Shown: positions 7,769-16,666 of the stretch, in pieces
How positions within the stretch are numbered: the stretch's first letter is position 1
Layout of the letters: each line of letters begins with the position of its first letter
Position numbers and translations under genes: made by a program
The notes under the pieces: generated by a model
The model's database searches: none
What the model was told of the DNA's origin: nothing
Seen by the model: the letters and a program-made list of their open reading frames with translations, nothing else
From: Bifidobacterium lemurum
GTDB lineage: Bacteria; Actinomycetota; Actinomycetes; Actinomycetales; Bifidobacteriaceae
NCBI RefSeq assembly: GCF_014898175.1
Contig: NZ_CP062948.1
Span: 2,790,001 to 2,854,000, forward strand
Direction: 5' to 3'
DNA length: 64,000 nt

Positions 7769-8824
7769 ATGCGCGGTTTCGCACCATGGTTCAGGAAAGC
7801 GGCGGATATGGCATCGTCCATGGTCCGGCCATCGTCGACGCGGGCCGGGGAGCGCCGCACCATCGCGGATTCCATCAGTCTGCGGATGACGGTGACGGTG
7901 GGTGCGATCACCATCGTCGGTGGTCTGCTGTTCGCCGCCGGCGTGCTGTTGGGTTCGCGGCACGAGTTCTCGGAACGAGGCATCGACCCCGACCGCATGG
8001 CCGTCGATACGCAGTTCGGCGACGGCATGATGGTGATCGACACCGAAAAGGCGATCGCCTTCACCGTACTGTTCGTGCTTGGCGTGATCGTCGCGGTCGC
8101 CGCGGCCGGTTGGTATTACTCGCGCAAGGAGGTGGCTCCGTTGGAACGCGCGTTGCGGCTGCAACGCAATTTCGTGGCCGATGCCAGCCATGAGCTCAAA
8201 ACGCCGCTGGCCGTGATCTCCACCCGCATCGACCTCATCGACTTCCGGCTCGCCCACGGCCAGAACATCGACGAGCCGCTGCGCGATCTGCGCGACGATG
8301 TGGACCGGATGAACGCCATCGTCACCGATCTGCTGACCGCCGCGCGCGGGGCGACGCATACCGAACCGGTGCGTATCGCGGACGCGGTGGCCCGGTCGGT
8401 AGACGCCGTCGCCCCGCTGGCCGAACGTCAGGGGGTGACCATTGTGCGGCATGACGACGCTTCGGATTCCCGACTTGTCGTGGACGGCAATCTCACCGGC
8501 ATATCGCGCTGTCTGGTCGCCGTTTTGGACAACGCCATCACCCATTCGCCGCGCGGTCAGCAGGTTTCGGTCCGGATCGGATTCGGGCACCATGACGATG
8601 TCGCGATCCGCATCATCGACCACGGCCCCGGCATCGGGGAGGATCCTGAGCGGCTGTTCCAAAGGTTCGCACGCAGCGACGACGGCACCACGCATCAAGG
8701 ATATGGTCTCGGCCTCGCGCTCGCCCGGGACGTCGCCAACCGCTATCACGGATCAATCATCGTCGAGGAGTCCTCACCGAACGGCACCACCATGCTGGTG
8801 CGCTTCCCGCTCGCCGAACAGTAA
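7769..8824 (+). CDS. Membrane sensor histidine kinase
   Basis: This 351-residue kinase partners the regulator just upstream. Two transmembrane segments (about 44-64 and 96-114) flank a short extracytoplasmic loop of some 30 residues, so the sensor domain is minimal and may read the membrane or a partner protein. There is no clear HAMP domain. Cytoplasmic motifs: H-box ADASHELKTPLAVIST, N-box CLVAVLDNAITHSP, G1 IIDHGPGIG and G2 GYGLGLALA. The ATG at 7769 is preceded by GGGAGG; the longer open frame back to 7655 overlaps the regulator and lacks a site. Confidence 0.9.
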   Translation: MRGFAPWFRKAADMASSMVRPSSTRAGERRTIADSISLRMTVTVGAITIVGGLLFAAGVLLGSRHEFSERGIDPDRMAVDTQFGDGMMVIDTEKAIAFTVLFVLGVIVAVAAAGWYYSRKEVAPLERALRLQRNFVADASHELKTPLAVISTRIDLIDFRLAHGQNIDEPLRDLRDDVDRMNAIVTDLLTAARGATHTEPVRIADAVARSVDAVAPLAERQGVTIVRHDDASDSRLVVDGNLTGISRCLVAVLDNAITHSPRGQQVSVRIGFGHHDDVAIRIIDHGPGIGEDPERLFQRFARSDDGTTHQGYGLGLALARDVANRYHGSIIVEESSPNGTTMLVRFPLAEQ

Positions 8825-8891
8825 TAAGCGCATAAAGCCACCGAGAGACAAAGACCCGTGGCCGCGGCGGGCGGCATCCAGCCATCCCAAA

Positions 8892-8933
8892 ATCTGAGTG
8901 GTATCTGAGTGGCGGTCTCATAGGCTATGTCGC
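8892..8933 (+). promoter_or_regulatory. DedA gene promoter with 11-bp-spaced direct repeats and leaderless start
   Basis: ATCTGAGTGG occurs at 8892-8901 and 8903-8912, 11 bp apart. It covers the expected -35 position of a weak TAGGCT -10 (8921-8926), which is 7 nt before the ATG at 8934. No ribosome site is visible. A poor -35 overlapped by tandem repeats is what an OmpR-type activator would use. The repeats resemble those upstream of the response regulator gene. Confidence 0.5.
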
Positions 8934-9614
8934 ATGACAGCAACAGCATTGATTCAAGCGTCGGCATCATCCATCGATACTCTGCAATACACCGCCGGCA
9001 CTGGTGGTGTCATCGACTCGATCACCACCTGGCTGGTCGATCTGATGGCCGCCATGGGCGGCTTCGGCACCGGCGTGGCCGTGTTTCTGGAAAACCTGTT
9101 CCCGCCCATCCCCAGCGAGGTCATCCTTCCTCTGGCCGGGTTCACCGCGGCGCAAGGCCATATGTCGTTGCCCGAGGCAATCATCGGCGCGACCATCGGC
9201 TCGGTGGCGGGCGCGTTGGCGCTGTATGCCATCGCCTACGCCATCGGCGCCGAACGCATGCGCCGCCTGTTCGATTGGCTGCCGCTCACCGAGGCCAGCG
9301 ATATCGACAAGGCGAACGATTGGTTCGAACGGTATGGTTCGCCGTCGGTGCTGGTGGGGCGTGTGATTCCCATCGTCCGCAGTCTCATCTCCATTCCCGC
9401 AGGCATCGCTTCGATGGGGCTCGCACGGTTCGTCGCGCTCACCACGCTCGGCTCCGCGGTGTGGAACACCATGTTGGTGATGGCCGGCTATCTGCTCGGT
9501 TCGCGTTGGAACACCATCCTCGCCCTGCTCGACCGATTCCAGATCGTCGTCGCCGTTCTGCTCGTGGCGTTGGTCGTCTGGTATGCGGCCGTCAAGCTCA
9601 AGCACGCCCGCTAG
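8934..9614 (+). CDS. DedA-family membrane protein
   Basis: This 226-residue integral membrane protein has the SNARE-associated/VTT domain. Family signatures are FLENLFPPIPSEVILPLAG, then the loop GSPSVLVGRVIPIVRSLISI followed by PAGIASM with its essential Arg residues, and WNTMLVMAGYLLG. DedA proteins act in lipid-carrier recycling and membrane homeostasis, and often in resistance to cationic peptides or pH stress. The ATG at 8934 fits a leaderless transcript; the frame is open back to 8898 with no better site. It lies 109 bp after the sensor kinase, with candidate binding sites for the partner regulator in between, so it is probably a target. Confidence 0.87.
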   Translation: MTATALIQASASSIDTLQYTAGTGGVIDSITTWLVDLMAAMGGFGTGVAVFLENLFPPIPSEVILPLAGFTAAQGHMSLPEAIIGATIGSVAGALALYAIAYAIGAERMRRLFDWLPLTEASDIDKANDWFERYGSPSVLVGRVIPIVRSLISIPAGIASMGLARFVALTTLGSAVWNTMLVMAGYLLGSRWNTILALLDRFQIVVAVLLVALVVWYAAVKLKHAR

Positions 9615-9644
9615 TTCTTTTGGGGCAGTTTCGTCATCCCCGCG

Positions 9645-10880
9645 TCATCCAGCGATTTTCCGCAAACGTTCAATGCCTGATTCGAAACAGCTGGACATCG
9701 CCTCTATCGATGACGCGGAGATGCCGTTGGATACGGCCGCCCTACGCCAATCCGACATACGATCCGCCGTCTCCCGCGCGATCTGTTTTGCCTGGCTTAA
9801 ACTGGTTCGATAGTATTCGCACACCGATAACGCCACTTCGGGATCGGCTTCTCTGCTGTCGTAATCGATGGCTGTGTTCAATATTTTAGGATTGTCGCCG
9901 ATCGTTGGATTCACATCAAACGCCGGTGACAACGTCCATCCGCGCTCCTCTTTGAGAAATCCTTGATTGCGCATATGGTTATCCGTATTGCCCACCGCAG
10001 TATCGAACAGCGCTCGTTTCCACAACTCTCGAATGTCGCGATTCGGATTGGATCCCCACTCCTCCAAGAACTCCACAAGCTCCAAAAACGAATAATGTCC
10101 GCCGTCCACTCCCTGGACCGCGGTCATACCACTCATATAGGGGATTCGCCCGCCGTCGTCGGTTCTGTCGAATCTCTTCAGCAACAGCACCGAGCGTCCA
10201 CGAACCCGTAACAGACGGGTGCCCGGCACTCGAATCCCCACTTCCGAGGCGAGTTGCAACACGGTTTTCTCCCATGCGCCGACATCATCGGAGATGTTTT
10301 CATCCGCACGCGGAAATTTGGCGATGTTCAGCCTTCCCTGTTCATCTTGCACGGAAGCCTTCGGACGCGCGCCTCCAAGGCTTGACCCGGCGGCAAGCAA
10401 ATCACGAACGTCGGCGTTCATGTCTTTGGCCGCACGATCCGCCGACGACAGCAAATCCGGAATGCTGACCTCACGGGGCACACCTTCTCGCGGATCGGCG
10501 AGCGCGACGCCATCCTGCCAGATACGCAGCGCGCCCTGACGTGTCGTATCGTTGACGCCGACCAGCATATCCCCCTCGAACAGCGTCCGTGCGGTACGAG
10601 ATTCCTCTTTGGCGGCGTTACGTTCCGCGCGCTTCATGAGATTGCGCCCCCAACGGTCCGGCATGCAATCCTGGAATATTCGGAACATCGGCGCGTCGGA
10701 CGCATATATCGTTCCGGACGTAAGAGGCATATCCGGAGCCAAAGGAAACGCTTGGGGCTCTTTCAAATACGACTCGTCATAAAGGAAACTCGCGCGCTCA
10801 ACTCCCCTGCGCACGGTTGTGAACAGCCTGCCGACGAGAACATCCCGACCGCCTATCTGTATTGTGACTTGGCATTCCAC
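9645..10880 (-). CDS. hipA: HipA-family serine/threonine kinase (toxin of a HipBA-like module)
   Basis: This protein of about 411 residues has the HipA fold. The N-terminal subdomain (TIQIGGRDVLVGRL, then PDRWGRNLMKRAE) is followed by the Gly-rich loop AAGSSLGGARPKA (about residue 165), catalytic loop DTAVGNTDNHMRNQG and metal-binding LSPAFDVNP. All key kinase residues appear present, so it may be active. HipA kinases phosphorylate aminoacyl-tRNA synthetases and cause dormancy. GAGGAG is correctly spaced for a GTG at 10880; a TTG at 10889 overlapping the antitoxin stop (TTGA) is the alternative. The antitoxin gene is immediately upstream. Confidence 0.83.
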   Translation of the reverse strand: MECQVTIQIGGRDVLVGRLFTTVRRGVERASFLYDESYLKEPQAFPLAPDMPLTSGTIYASDAPMFRIFQDCMPDRWGRNLMKRAERNAAKEESRTARTLFEGDMLVGVNDTTRQGALRIWQDGVALADPREGVPREVSIPDLLSSADRAAKDMNADVRDLLAAGSSLGGARPKASVQDEQGRLNIAKFPRADENISDDVGAWEKTVLQLASEVGIRVPGTRLLRVRGRSVLLLKRFDRTDDGGRIPYMSGMTAVQGVDGGHYSFLELVEFLEEWGSNPNRDIRELWKRALFDTAVGNTDNHMRNQGFLKEERGWTLSPAFDVNPTIGDNPKILNTAIDYDSREADPEVALSVCEYYRTSLSQAKQIARETADRMSDWRRAAVSNGISASSIEAMSSCFESGIERLRKIAG

Positions 10881-10885
10881 CGTAA

Positions 10886-11182
10886 TCAACTCCTCACACG
10901 TTTCGGGGCATCGTCATCGGCGCGAAGACGACCGATAGGGGTATTCAGCGGATCCGTCGCGGAAACCACGGAGTCCAGCGTTCCCAGAACCCTCGCCACG
11001 CGCAGAAAAGTCTCCAGACTTCCTTTTCCCTGGACCAGCAGTTTACGCACCGTCGGCACCGACAGGTCGGCCCTTTCTGCCAGCAATTCAAGTGTGATTC
11101 TCTGCTGTCTGCGAGAGAGGTCCATGTGCTGCGCAATGTTGCGCATGGCGCGAGCCACCGGAATAGGTGTGCGAGAAGCCAT
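10886..11182 (-). CDS. hipB: HipB-like XRE-family antitoxin
   Basis: This 98-residue protein has a Cro/C1 helix-turn-helix (LSRRQQRITLELLAERADLS then VPTVRKLLVQGKGS) followed by a short C-terminal tail. It is longer on the N-side than many HipB proteins. AAAGGATG just before the ATG at 11182 serves as ribosome site. In known pairs HipB neutralises HipA and represses the operon. The stop overlaps or abuts the toxin start, which supports coupled expression. Candidate operators are in the upstream region. Confidence 0.8.
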   Translation of the reverse strand: MASRTPIPVARAMRNIAQHMDLSRRQQRITLELLAERADLSVPTVRKLLVQGKGSLETFLRVARVLGTLDSVVSATDPLNTPIGRLRADDDAPKRVRS

Positions 11183-11195
11183 AACACATCCTTTC

Positions 11196-11250
11196 TAACA
11201 GAAACAAATATATCATTTATCCCCGTTAACAGAAAAGATTGTTTCAGTTA
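11196..11250 (-). promoter_or_regulatory. Candidate hipBA promoter and operators
   Basis: TAACAGAAA at 11227-11235 pairs with TTTCAGTTA at 11242-11250 (8 of 9 bases, 6-bp spacer). A further TAACAGAAA half-site lies at 11196-11204, 31 bp from the first, or about three helical turns. A TATATT -10 on the minus strand (11212-11207) lies between them. This fits autorepression by the HipB-like protein. The far half overlaps the last codons of the next gene. Confidence 0.5.
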
Positions 11251-11861
11251 GCGAAGCTCACGGTCACGCTGCCGCCGCCCATGGCTTCGGGAAGGTCGGC
11301 GGTATCGTCGACGGAGGCGATGCGGGTGTATGAGTAGGAGGTTTGGAAGGTCTCGTAGAACAGCACGAGGCAGTCGGAGCCGAAGAGCATCAGATCGCCG
11401 GCGTGGATGGTTCCGGGATTCGAGGCGTTCGTGGGCAGCCTCTCGTCGAGGTAATGGTATTTCTCGTTGCCGTGCAGATCGTCCATGTTCACGGTGAGCG
11501 GGAGCCATTCGGCGAAGTCGCGGGCGGCTTGGGTATCGGCCAAGGTCGCGGAGAAGGAATGTCCGTTGATGGTGATGGTGATGGCGTTCATTGTCTGCTC
11601 GCTTTCCGAAGTGTCGTCGTTTCCGGTATCGCCGTTCGTGGTTGGAGCGTTGGTATTGGATTCGGATTGGGTTCCGACATCGCCGGATTCGCTTTGCGTC
11701 GCATGCGATTGCGACGAGTCTGTTCCGGAACCGCCCTCCCCCGCCGATTCGTTCCGCGCGGCGCATCCGGCGGCCAGAAGCAGCGCCGTGCACGCCAGCA
11801 TGGCCGTTAGCGCGCGCAGTGCGCCGCCGATAGCGCCGTGAAGGATGTTCGACCTATTCAT
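11244..11861 (-). CDS. Lipoprotein with a cyclophilin-like domain
   Basis: This 205-residue secreted protein starts with an Arg-containing hydrophobic signal ending in the lipobox LLAAGC (Cys at about 33). A 60-residue Ser/Thr/Gly/Asp linker follows, then a cyclophilin-like fold domain: ITITINGHSFSATLADTQAA, then FAEWLPLTVNMDDLHGNEKY, and the GDLMLFGSDCLVLFYETF strand pair. It is likely attached to the outer face of the membrane. The function of this domain family is unclear; prolyl isomerase activity is not assured. AAGGAG supports the ATG at 11861; the frame extends to 11948 without a site. A related lipoprotein is encoded at 18811-19380. Confidence 0.78.
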   Translation of the reverse strand: MNRSNILHGAIGGALRALTAMLACTALLLAAGCAARNESAGEGGSGTDSSQSHATQSESGDVGTQSESNTNAPTTNGDTGNDDTSESEQTMNAITITINGHSFSATLADTQAARDFAEWLPLTVNMDDLHGNEKYHYLDERLPTNASNPGTIHAGDLMLFGSDCLVLFYETFQTSYSYTRIASVDDTADLPEAMGGGSVTVSFAN

Positions 11862-11905
11862 CGCAAAGCTCCTTACGAAAAGTTGGCCGGTATGCGGCGG
11901 ATGGT

Positions 11906-13108
11906 TCAGGCGTTCGCCCGCTGGCGACGGGCACGCAATATGCCGCACGCCCGCGGAGCGACGCGTGCAAGCAGCAGCGGCAGGGCGACCGCCAGCATGG
12001 CGATTCCGCCGACGGGAATCACGCGGGAGCCGACCGAATCGATCAGTAGGCCAACCAGTTGCGTACCGATCATCGTGCCCAGATTGGTGGCGGCGAGGAA
12101 CAGGCCGTTGGCGAATTCAGGCGAGTCGGGCATGGCGCTGGAGATCCAATACTGGTTGACGTTGCCGACGCATCCGGCCAGCACACCCAGCACAATCAGA
12201 ATCACAGCCACCGGTGCCGTCAAATCGCCGAATGCGAAGAACAGCGCGAACATCACGGCAATGGGCATCGGCAGCATGCAGGCGAAACGTCGCGGAGAGC
12301 GGGTCAGCGCGTTCCCCGCGATCATATTGCCCACGATGTTCATCAGACCGTACGCCAGCAGCATCAGGCTGATCGCGGAGGCCGATAGTCCGGTGACCGT
12401 GCCGAGATACTCAGACAGGTAACTGAATACGCCGAACACCGCGCCGTTGAGCGCCACCACGCCAAGGATGGCGAGCCAGGTCTCCTTTTCCAGAAGATGC
12501 CGCAGCTGACTGCCGTACGACATCGCCTGCGGACGCTCGCCGTTGGGCAGACCGAACAGCAAGGCCAGCAGCGCGAATCCGTTGACGGCCGCGAAGAACA
12601 ACATGCCCACACGCACGGAGCTCACCGAGACGATCCAGTTCACGCACGGCACGCCCAGCACCATGCCGGCGGAGACACCCATCATCACTTTCGCCGTGGC
12701 TTTGGGCGCGTCCTTCGCCGGAACAGCGGCGGCCGCTTCGGAGAAGGCGAACGAGGTGTACACAGGTTGCATGATCGCGGGAATCACACGCAACGCCAGC
12801 ATCAGCGGAAAGCTGGAGACGAACGCGGAGGCGAGACTGCATGCGGTGAATACGGCGAGCGATGTCAGCATCACCGTTTTGCGGCGAAAACGGGAGCACA
12901 ATAGCGGCGTCACCGGGCCGGAGAACGCAACGGCCAGAGCGAACAGGCTCACCAGCAGGCCTGCCGTCGCCACGGTGACGCCGTATTCGCTCGCCACCGC
13001 GGGCAGGATGCCGGCGATGCCCATTTCGGTGTTGATGAGTCCGAACGCGCCGACCGCAAGTAGGAAGATGCGCAGGTTCGCCGCGCGGGATTGCGATGAT
13101 GAAGACAT
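11906..13108 (-). CDS. MFS transporter, drug:H+ antiporter-like (DHA1 type)
   Basis: This 400-residue protein has twelve predicted membrane segments. Segment 1 (FLLAVGAFGLINTEMGIAGI) and the loop SRFRRKTVMLTSLAVF after segment 2 are typical of DHA1 exporters of drugs or sugars. GAGGTGA sits before the ATG at 13108, so the longer frame to 13162 is not used. It lies 44 bp upstream of the lipoprotein gene on the same strand and may be cotranscribed with it. Substrate not predictable. Downstream of the GH3 gene, but separated by a REP-like hairpin. Confidence 0.82.
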   Translation of the reverse strand: MSSSSQSRAANLRIFLLAVGAFGLINTEMGIAGILPAVASEYGVTVATAGLLVSLFALAVAFSGPVTPLLCSRFRRKTVMLTSLAVFTACSLASAFVSSFPLMLALRVIPAIMQPVYTSFAFSEAAAAVPAKDAPKATAKVMMGVSAGMVLGVPCVNWIVSVSSVRVGMLFFAAVNGFALLALLFGLPNGERPQAMSYGSQLRHLLEKETWLAILGVVALNGAVFGVFSYLSEYLGTVTGLSASAISLMLLAYGLMNIVGNMIAGNALTRSPRRFACMLPMPIAVMFALFFAFGDLTAPVAVILIVLGVLAGCVGNVNQYWISSAMPDSPEFANGLFLAATNLGTMIGTQLVGLLIDSVGSRVIPVGGIAMLAVALPLLLARVAPRACGILRARRQRANA

Positions 13109-13261
13109 GGTTGTCACCTCGGTTGAGATGCGGGATTGTTGGATTGCATTCACCTTAGGCATCGCACGGCAGCCATATCAAATACCTATGAACGATACTG
13201 ATCCATATTCGCAAGGCATGAGTTGAGCGAAGATTCTGAGCGGAGAGAAACCCTCTTTTTC

Positions 13262-13460
13262 TGCGTCACCCTAAGCGAGGCAAGCCTCTTGTGACGGCAT
13301 CCCGAACAAAAAGACTTCCCTCTTGGCGTCATCCTAAACGAAGCGAGCCCCTCTCTTGGCGTCATCCTGAGCGAAGTGAGTGAAACGAACGAAGTCGAAG
13401 GATCTCCACCGTTGTTAGGTAAGAGATCCTTCGACTTCGCTGCGCTCCGCTCAGGATGAC
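13262..13460. repeat. REP-like inverted repeats between the GH3 and MFS genes
   Basis: The gene-free stretch 13109-13476 holds several units. A long hairpin has arms 13361-13406 and 13423-13460, sharing AGATCCTTCGACTTCG and CTCAGGATGAC. A preceding direct repeat, TCTTGGCGTCATCCT, occurs at 13320 and 13355. A smaller hairpin of the same type lies near 13265-13297 (GTCAC/GTGAC with GAGG/CCTC). The same family occurs at 42160, 43350, 53479, 57619 and 59149. Placed after the GH3 stop, the hairpin could also end or stabilise that transcript. The remainder of the gap holds only the MFS ribosome site and presumably its promoter. Confidence 0.8.
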
Positions 13461-13476
13461 GGAGAGGGTGCCTCGC

Positions 13477-16425
13477 CTATTCGACGGATACCGTCACGGT
13501 CGCCTGACGACGCTTGAGGAAGCGGCGGATGGCCACGACCTCGGCGGCGACCAGCAGCACGCCCAGCACGCCGACGGCGGCGTAGTAGATGTACTGCCAG
13601 GTCGGAGTGGTGACCTCGGGCTGCCCATCCTCGTAGATCCAGCTGTTCACCGCGGTGTAGAGGATGTTGTGGGTCGCGGCGCGCATGGCGATCAGCGAGG
13701 TGGCGCTATGGTCGGTGATGTGGTTGGTGGTGTCCGTGGTCGCGAGCATCGCGTCGCCGCCGTTGCGGATGATCTGGTCCGCAACCTGATAGCCGAGGCC
13801 ACCGAAGTAGTCGGTCTCCACGAATCCGCGGAAGCCCCATTCGTCACGCAGCACCGTGTTGAGCAGGCCCGGATGGGCACCGGCGTAACGGGTGCCGATA
13901 TAGTTGTAGGAGCTCATCACCGCGGTGGCTTCGCCGTCCTTGACCGCCATTTCGAAGGGCTTCAGGTAGATCTCGCGGATCGTCTGCTCGTCGGCCCAAG
14001 TGCAGATCATGGAGTTGCGGTTGGTCTCTTGGTCGTTGAGCGCGAAGTGCTTGATGAAGCCGTACACGCCCTTGCTGGCGGCACCGGCGTTCTCGTTCGC
14101 GGCCATCACGCCGGAGAGCAGCGGATCTTCGGAGAAGTACTCGAAGTTGCGGCCCGCATAGGCGGAGCGGTGGATGTTCATGGCGGGGGCGTACCAGCCG
14201 GTCACGTTGATCTCATGCGCCATATCGCCGATGATCTCACCGTATTCGGTGGCCAGTTCCGGATTGAAGGTGTTGGCCACGACGACGCTGGCGGGCAGAC
14301 CGATGGAGCCGACGCCGGTGAAGTTGTTGTTCAGCGCGGCGGGGCCGTCCACATCGGACTGCTGGGGCTTGTTGATCTTGGAGATGGCGGCGTTGTTGTA
14401 GCCGGTGGTCGCGATCAGCGTGTCCATGTCGTCGAAGGTGAGCTGGTCGAGCAGGTCGTCCCACATGGGGTCGTCGTAGTCCTTGCCGTACAGCTCGTAC
14501 AGATCGATGCCGTTGTCGGCACCGGTGGTCGGCATCTCATCCGAATCGTCGTTCTCGTTCTCGTAGTTCGACGCGTTGATGAACGTGGCCTTATACTCCT
14601 CAGGCATGGAGTAGGTGCTCGGCGCGGCTGTGGCCTCATCGTAGTTGGCGAAGTGGTCGGCGCGTGACAGGTATGTCACGTCGCCGGCGGCGTCGTCGAA
14701 CACATTGGTGACTTCGGTCTGGTCGCTGGAGCGGTGGCCCTCGCCGGAGTAGACGATGGTTTCCGGCACGGTCACGGTCTGCTCTTCGATGATGGTGTGG
14801 GAGTCGGAGCGGATCGAAATGCCGTAGTCTCCGGATTCAAGCACGTAGGCGCGGGCGTTCTGGTAATCATAGGACGCCATATCCTCGTCGTTGAATTCGA
14901 CCGAGATGGTCTGCGATTCTCCTGGCTCGAGCTCGTCCGTCTTGGCGAAATCGATGAGGTTCGCGCTGGCCTTCTCGATACCGCCGTTGGTGTACGGCGG
15001 ATTGTAGAACACCTCGACCGCGTCCTTGCCGGCCACATCACCCGTGTTCGTCACGGTCACGTCGAAGCTGATCGTGCCGTCGGAGGCGTAGTTCACCTCT
15101 CCCATCTCCTGCTCGAAGGTGGTGTACGACAGACCGTAGCCGAAGGGATACTGCACCACCGCGTCATAGTCGATCGCACCTTCTTCGGCGGCCGTCTCAT
15201 AGTAACGGTAACCGACGTAGATGCCCTCGACGTAGTTCACGAAGCTAGGCGTGCTGGTGCCGGTGAACGAGGTGGCGTTGAACTCGTCCATATTGTCGTA
15301 GGTGAAGTTGCCGATGTTGTTGTACCACGGGGTGAGCGAGAAGTCGCGCACGAAGGTATCAGTGGAATGTCCGGAGGGGTTCGTGGCCCCGGAGAGTACT
15401 TCGCCGAGGGCGGCGAAACCGGTCTGGCCGGCGGACGGGCACCACAGCACGGACTTGATCTGCGGATAGTCGTTCACGAAGTCGAGTTCGAAGTCGTTGG
15501 CGCCGTTGTAGACAAGCACCACATTGTCGAAATTCTCAGTGACGAGGTCGATCATATCGGCCTCGCTCTGCGAAAGAGTCAGATAGCCTTGGTCGTCGGC
15601 GAAGTCCTGATAATCGTCGGAGTTGTTGTGGTAGACCACATCACCACCCATCTGTCCGGCGACGGCGTTCGCATCGCCCTCGCCACTGTCGGTCTCCTCG
15701 CCGGGGCCGGTCTGGGCGATGTCTCCCATACGGTGTGGCAGATCGGCGCCTTCGCCGCCCGGACGGGCGAGCACGACGACCGCCGTGTCGGAGAAATCAC
15801 GAGCGTTGGAGAGCAGATCATCGGAGTAGGTGGAGGCGGGCGGCTCCGGCAGGGTCCAGTCCTGGCTGAACACGCTCATAGCCGGACGATCGGAACGATA
15901 GTCGGTGTAGAACTGCGACAGTTCGGTGTTCGTTTCGACGCCGGCCTCGTTCAGCCCTTCGAGGATGGAGGTGGTGTCGTACTGGTCGTTCAGCGATCCG
16001 GAACCGGAGCCGCCGTAGATAGGATTGGTGGAGGCCCATCCGAACACGTTCACTTGGCCGGCCCCGAGCGGCAGCAGGTCGTCGTCGTTCTGCAGCATCA
16101 CAATGCCTTCACGCTGAATGTCGACGGCCATCTCGTTGGCGCGGGCCATCGTCTCCTCGGACAGCTGTCCACCGCCGGAAAGCAGCGACAGCGTAGTGCT
16201 CAACGGTCCGAACAGCATCATGCTCACAGCCACAATCATGGCCACGGCAGCGGCGATCCAGGTCTCGCCGTGCACAAGCTTGCGCACGCTCTGTTCCTTC
16301 ACTGTGCGCTTGTTGACGATGAACGTGACCAGCAGCGCGATCGCCAACGTCACGCCGATCGCGATGAGCTGCATGCGCAACGATGCGATCACATTGATCA
16401 CGTCGGCGATATTGATGCCTAACAT
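13477..16425 (-). CDS. Membrane-anchored GH3 glycosidase with inverted domain order
   Basis: This 982-residue enzyme is probably a beta-glucosidase or other beta-exoglycosidase. Domain order is swapped relative to common GH3. First come two membrane segments (about 17-37 and 56-73), then the alpha/beta sandwich domain with acid/base Glu in PGGEGADLP (about 223) and a fibronectin-III-like domain (ISFDVTVTNTGDVAGKDAVE). The TIM-barrel comes last, with KHFALNDQETNRNSM and nucleophile Asp in GFVETDYFGG (about 868). A C-terminal membrane helix (IYYAAVGVLGVLLVAAEVVA) and an Arg/Lys-rich end follow. The bulk is rich in Asp, Asn and Ser, as in secreted proteins, so it should act outside the cell. AGAAGGAG precedes the ATG. 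Confidence 0.88.
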   Translation of the reverse strand: MLGINIADVINVIASLRMQLIAIGVTLAIALLVTFIVNKRTVKEQSVRKLVHGETWIAAAVAMIVAVSMMLFGPLSTTLSLLSGGGQLSEETMARANEMAVDIQREGIVMLQNDDDLLPLGAGQVNVFGWASTNPIYGGSGSGSLNDQYDTTSILEGLNEAGVETNTELSQFYTDYRSDRPAMSVFSQDWTLPEPPASTYSDDLLSNARDFSDTAVVVLARPGGEGADLPHRMGDIAQTGPGEETDSGEGDANAVAGQMGGDVVYHNNSDDYQDFADDQGYLTLSQSEADMIDLVTENFDNVVLVYNGANDFELDFVNDYPQIKSVLWCPSAGQTGFAALGEVLSGATNPSGHSTDTFVRDFSLTPWYNNIGNFTYDNMDEFNATSFTGTSTPSFVNYVEGIYVGYRYYETAAEEGAIDYDAVVQYPFGYGLSYTTFEQEMGEVNYASDGTISFDVTVTNTGDVAGKDAVEVFYNPPYTNGGIEKASANLIDFAKTDELEPGESQTISVEFNDEDMASYDYQNARAYVLESGDYGISIRSDSHTIIEEQTVTVPETIVYSGEGHRSSDQTEVTNVFDDAAGDVTYLSRADHFANYDEATAAPSTYSMPEEYKATFINASNYENENDDSDEMPTTGADNGIDLYELYGKDYDDPMWDDLLDQLTFDDMDTLIATTGYNNAAISKINKPQQSDVDGPAALNNNFTGVGSIGLPASVVVANTFNPELATEYGEIIGDMAHEINVTGWYAPAMNIHRSAYAGRNFEYFSEDPLLSGVMAANENAGAASKGVYGFIKHFALNDQETNRNSMICTWADEQTIREIYLKPFEMAVKDGEATAVMSSYNYIGTRYAGAHPGLLNTVLRDEWGFRGFVETDYFGGLGYQVADQIIRNGGDAMLATTDTTNHITDHSATSLIAMRAATHNILYTAVNSWIYEDGQPEVTTPTWQYIYYAAVGVLGVLLVAAEVVAIRRFLKRRQATVTVSVE

Positions 16426-16666
16426 GCTCTTCTCCTTCTATGGGGTTGTATGGTTGGCCACCACCGGGCTGCCGTGCCCGGGCACAAGTCCGAACCACGT
16501 CGGCTTGCCATGGCTTTCCTTGTCATGGGGCCGAATGTTGGGTCTTGTGTGCGGTGTTGATGTTCACCATAAAACGGCGCGAATCGCGCATCGCAGGTTT
16601 TTCACGAGCCGTCATCGTAGTCGCATGAGCCGTTCCGCATCGTCGCAGCAAACTTCGCGCAACGGT

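Noticed and set aside
13361..13460. Hairpin as a dedicated rho-independent terminator of the GH3 gene
   Set aside because: It belongs to a dispersed repeat family and lacks a T-tract; it may help termination but is annotated as a repeat.
14734..16422. 562-codon plus-strand open frame opposite the GH3 gene
   Set aside because: Antisense shadow caused by codon bias; composition is His/Val/Gly-rich and no domain is recognisable.
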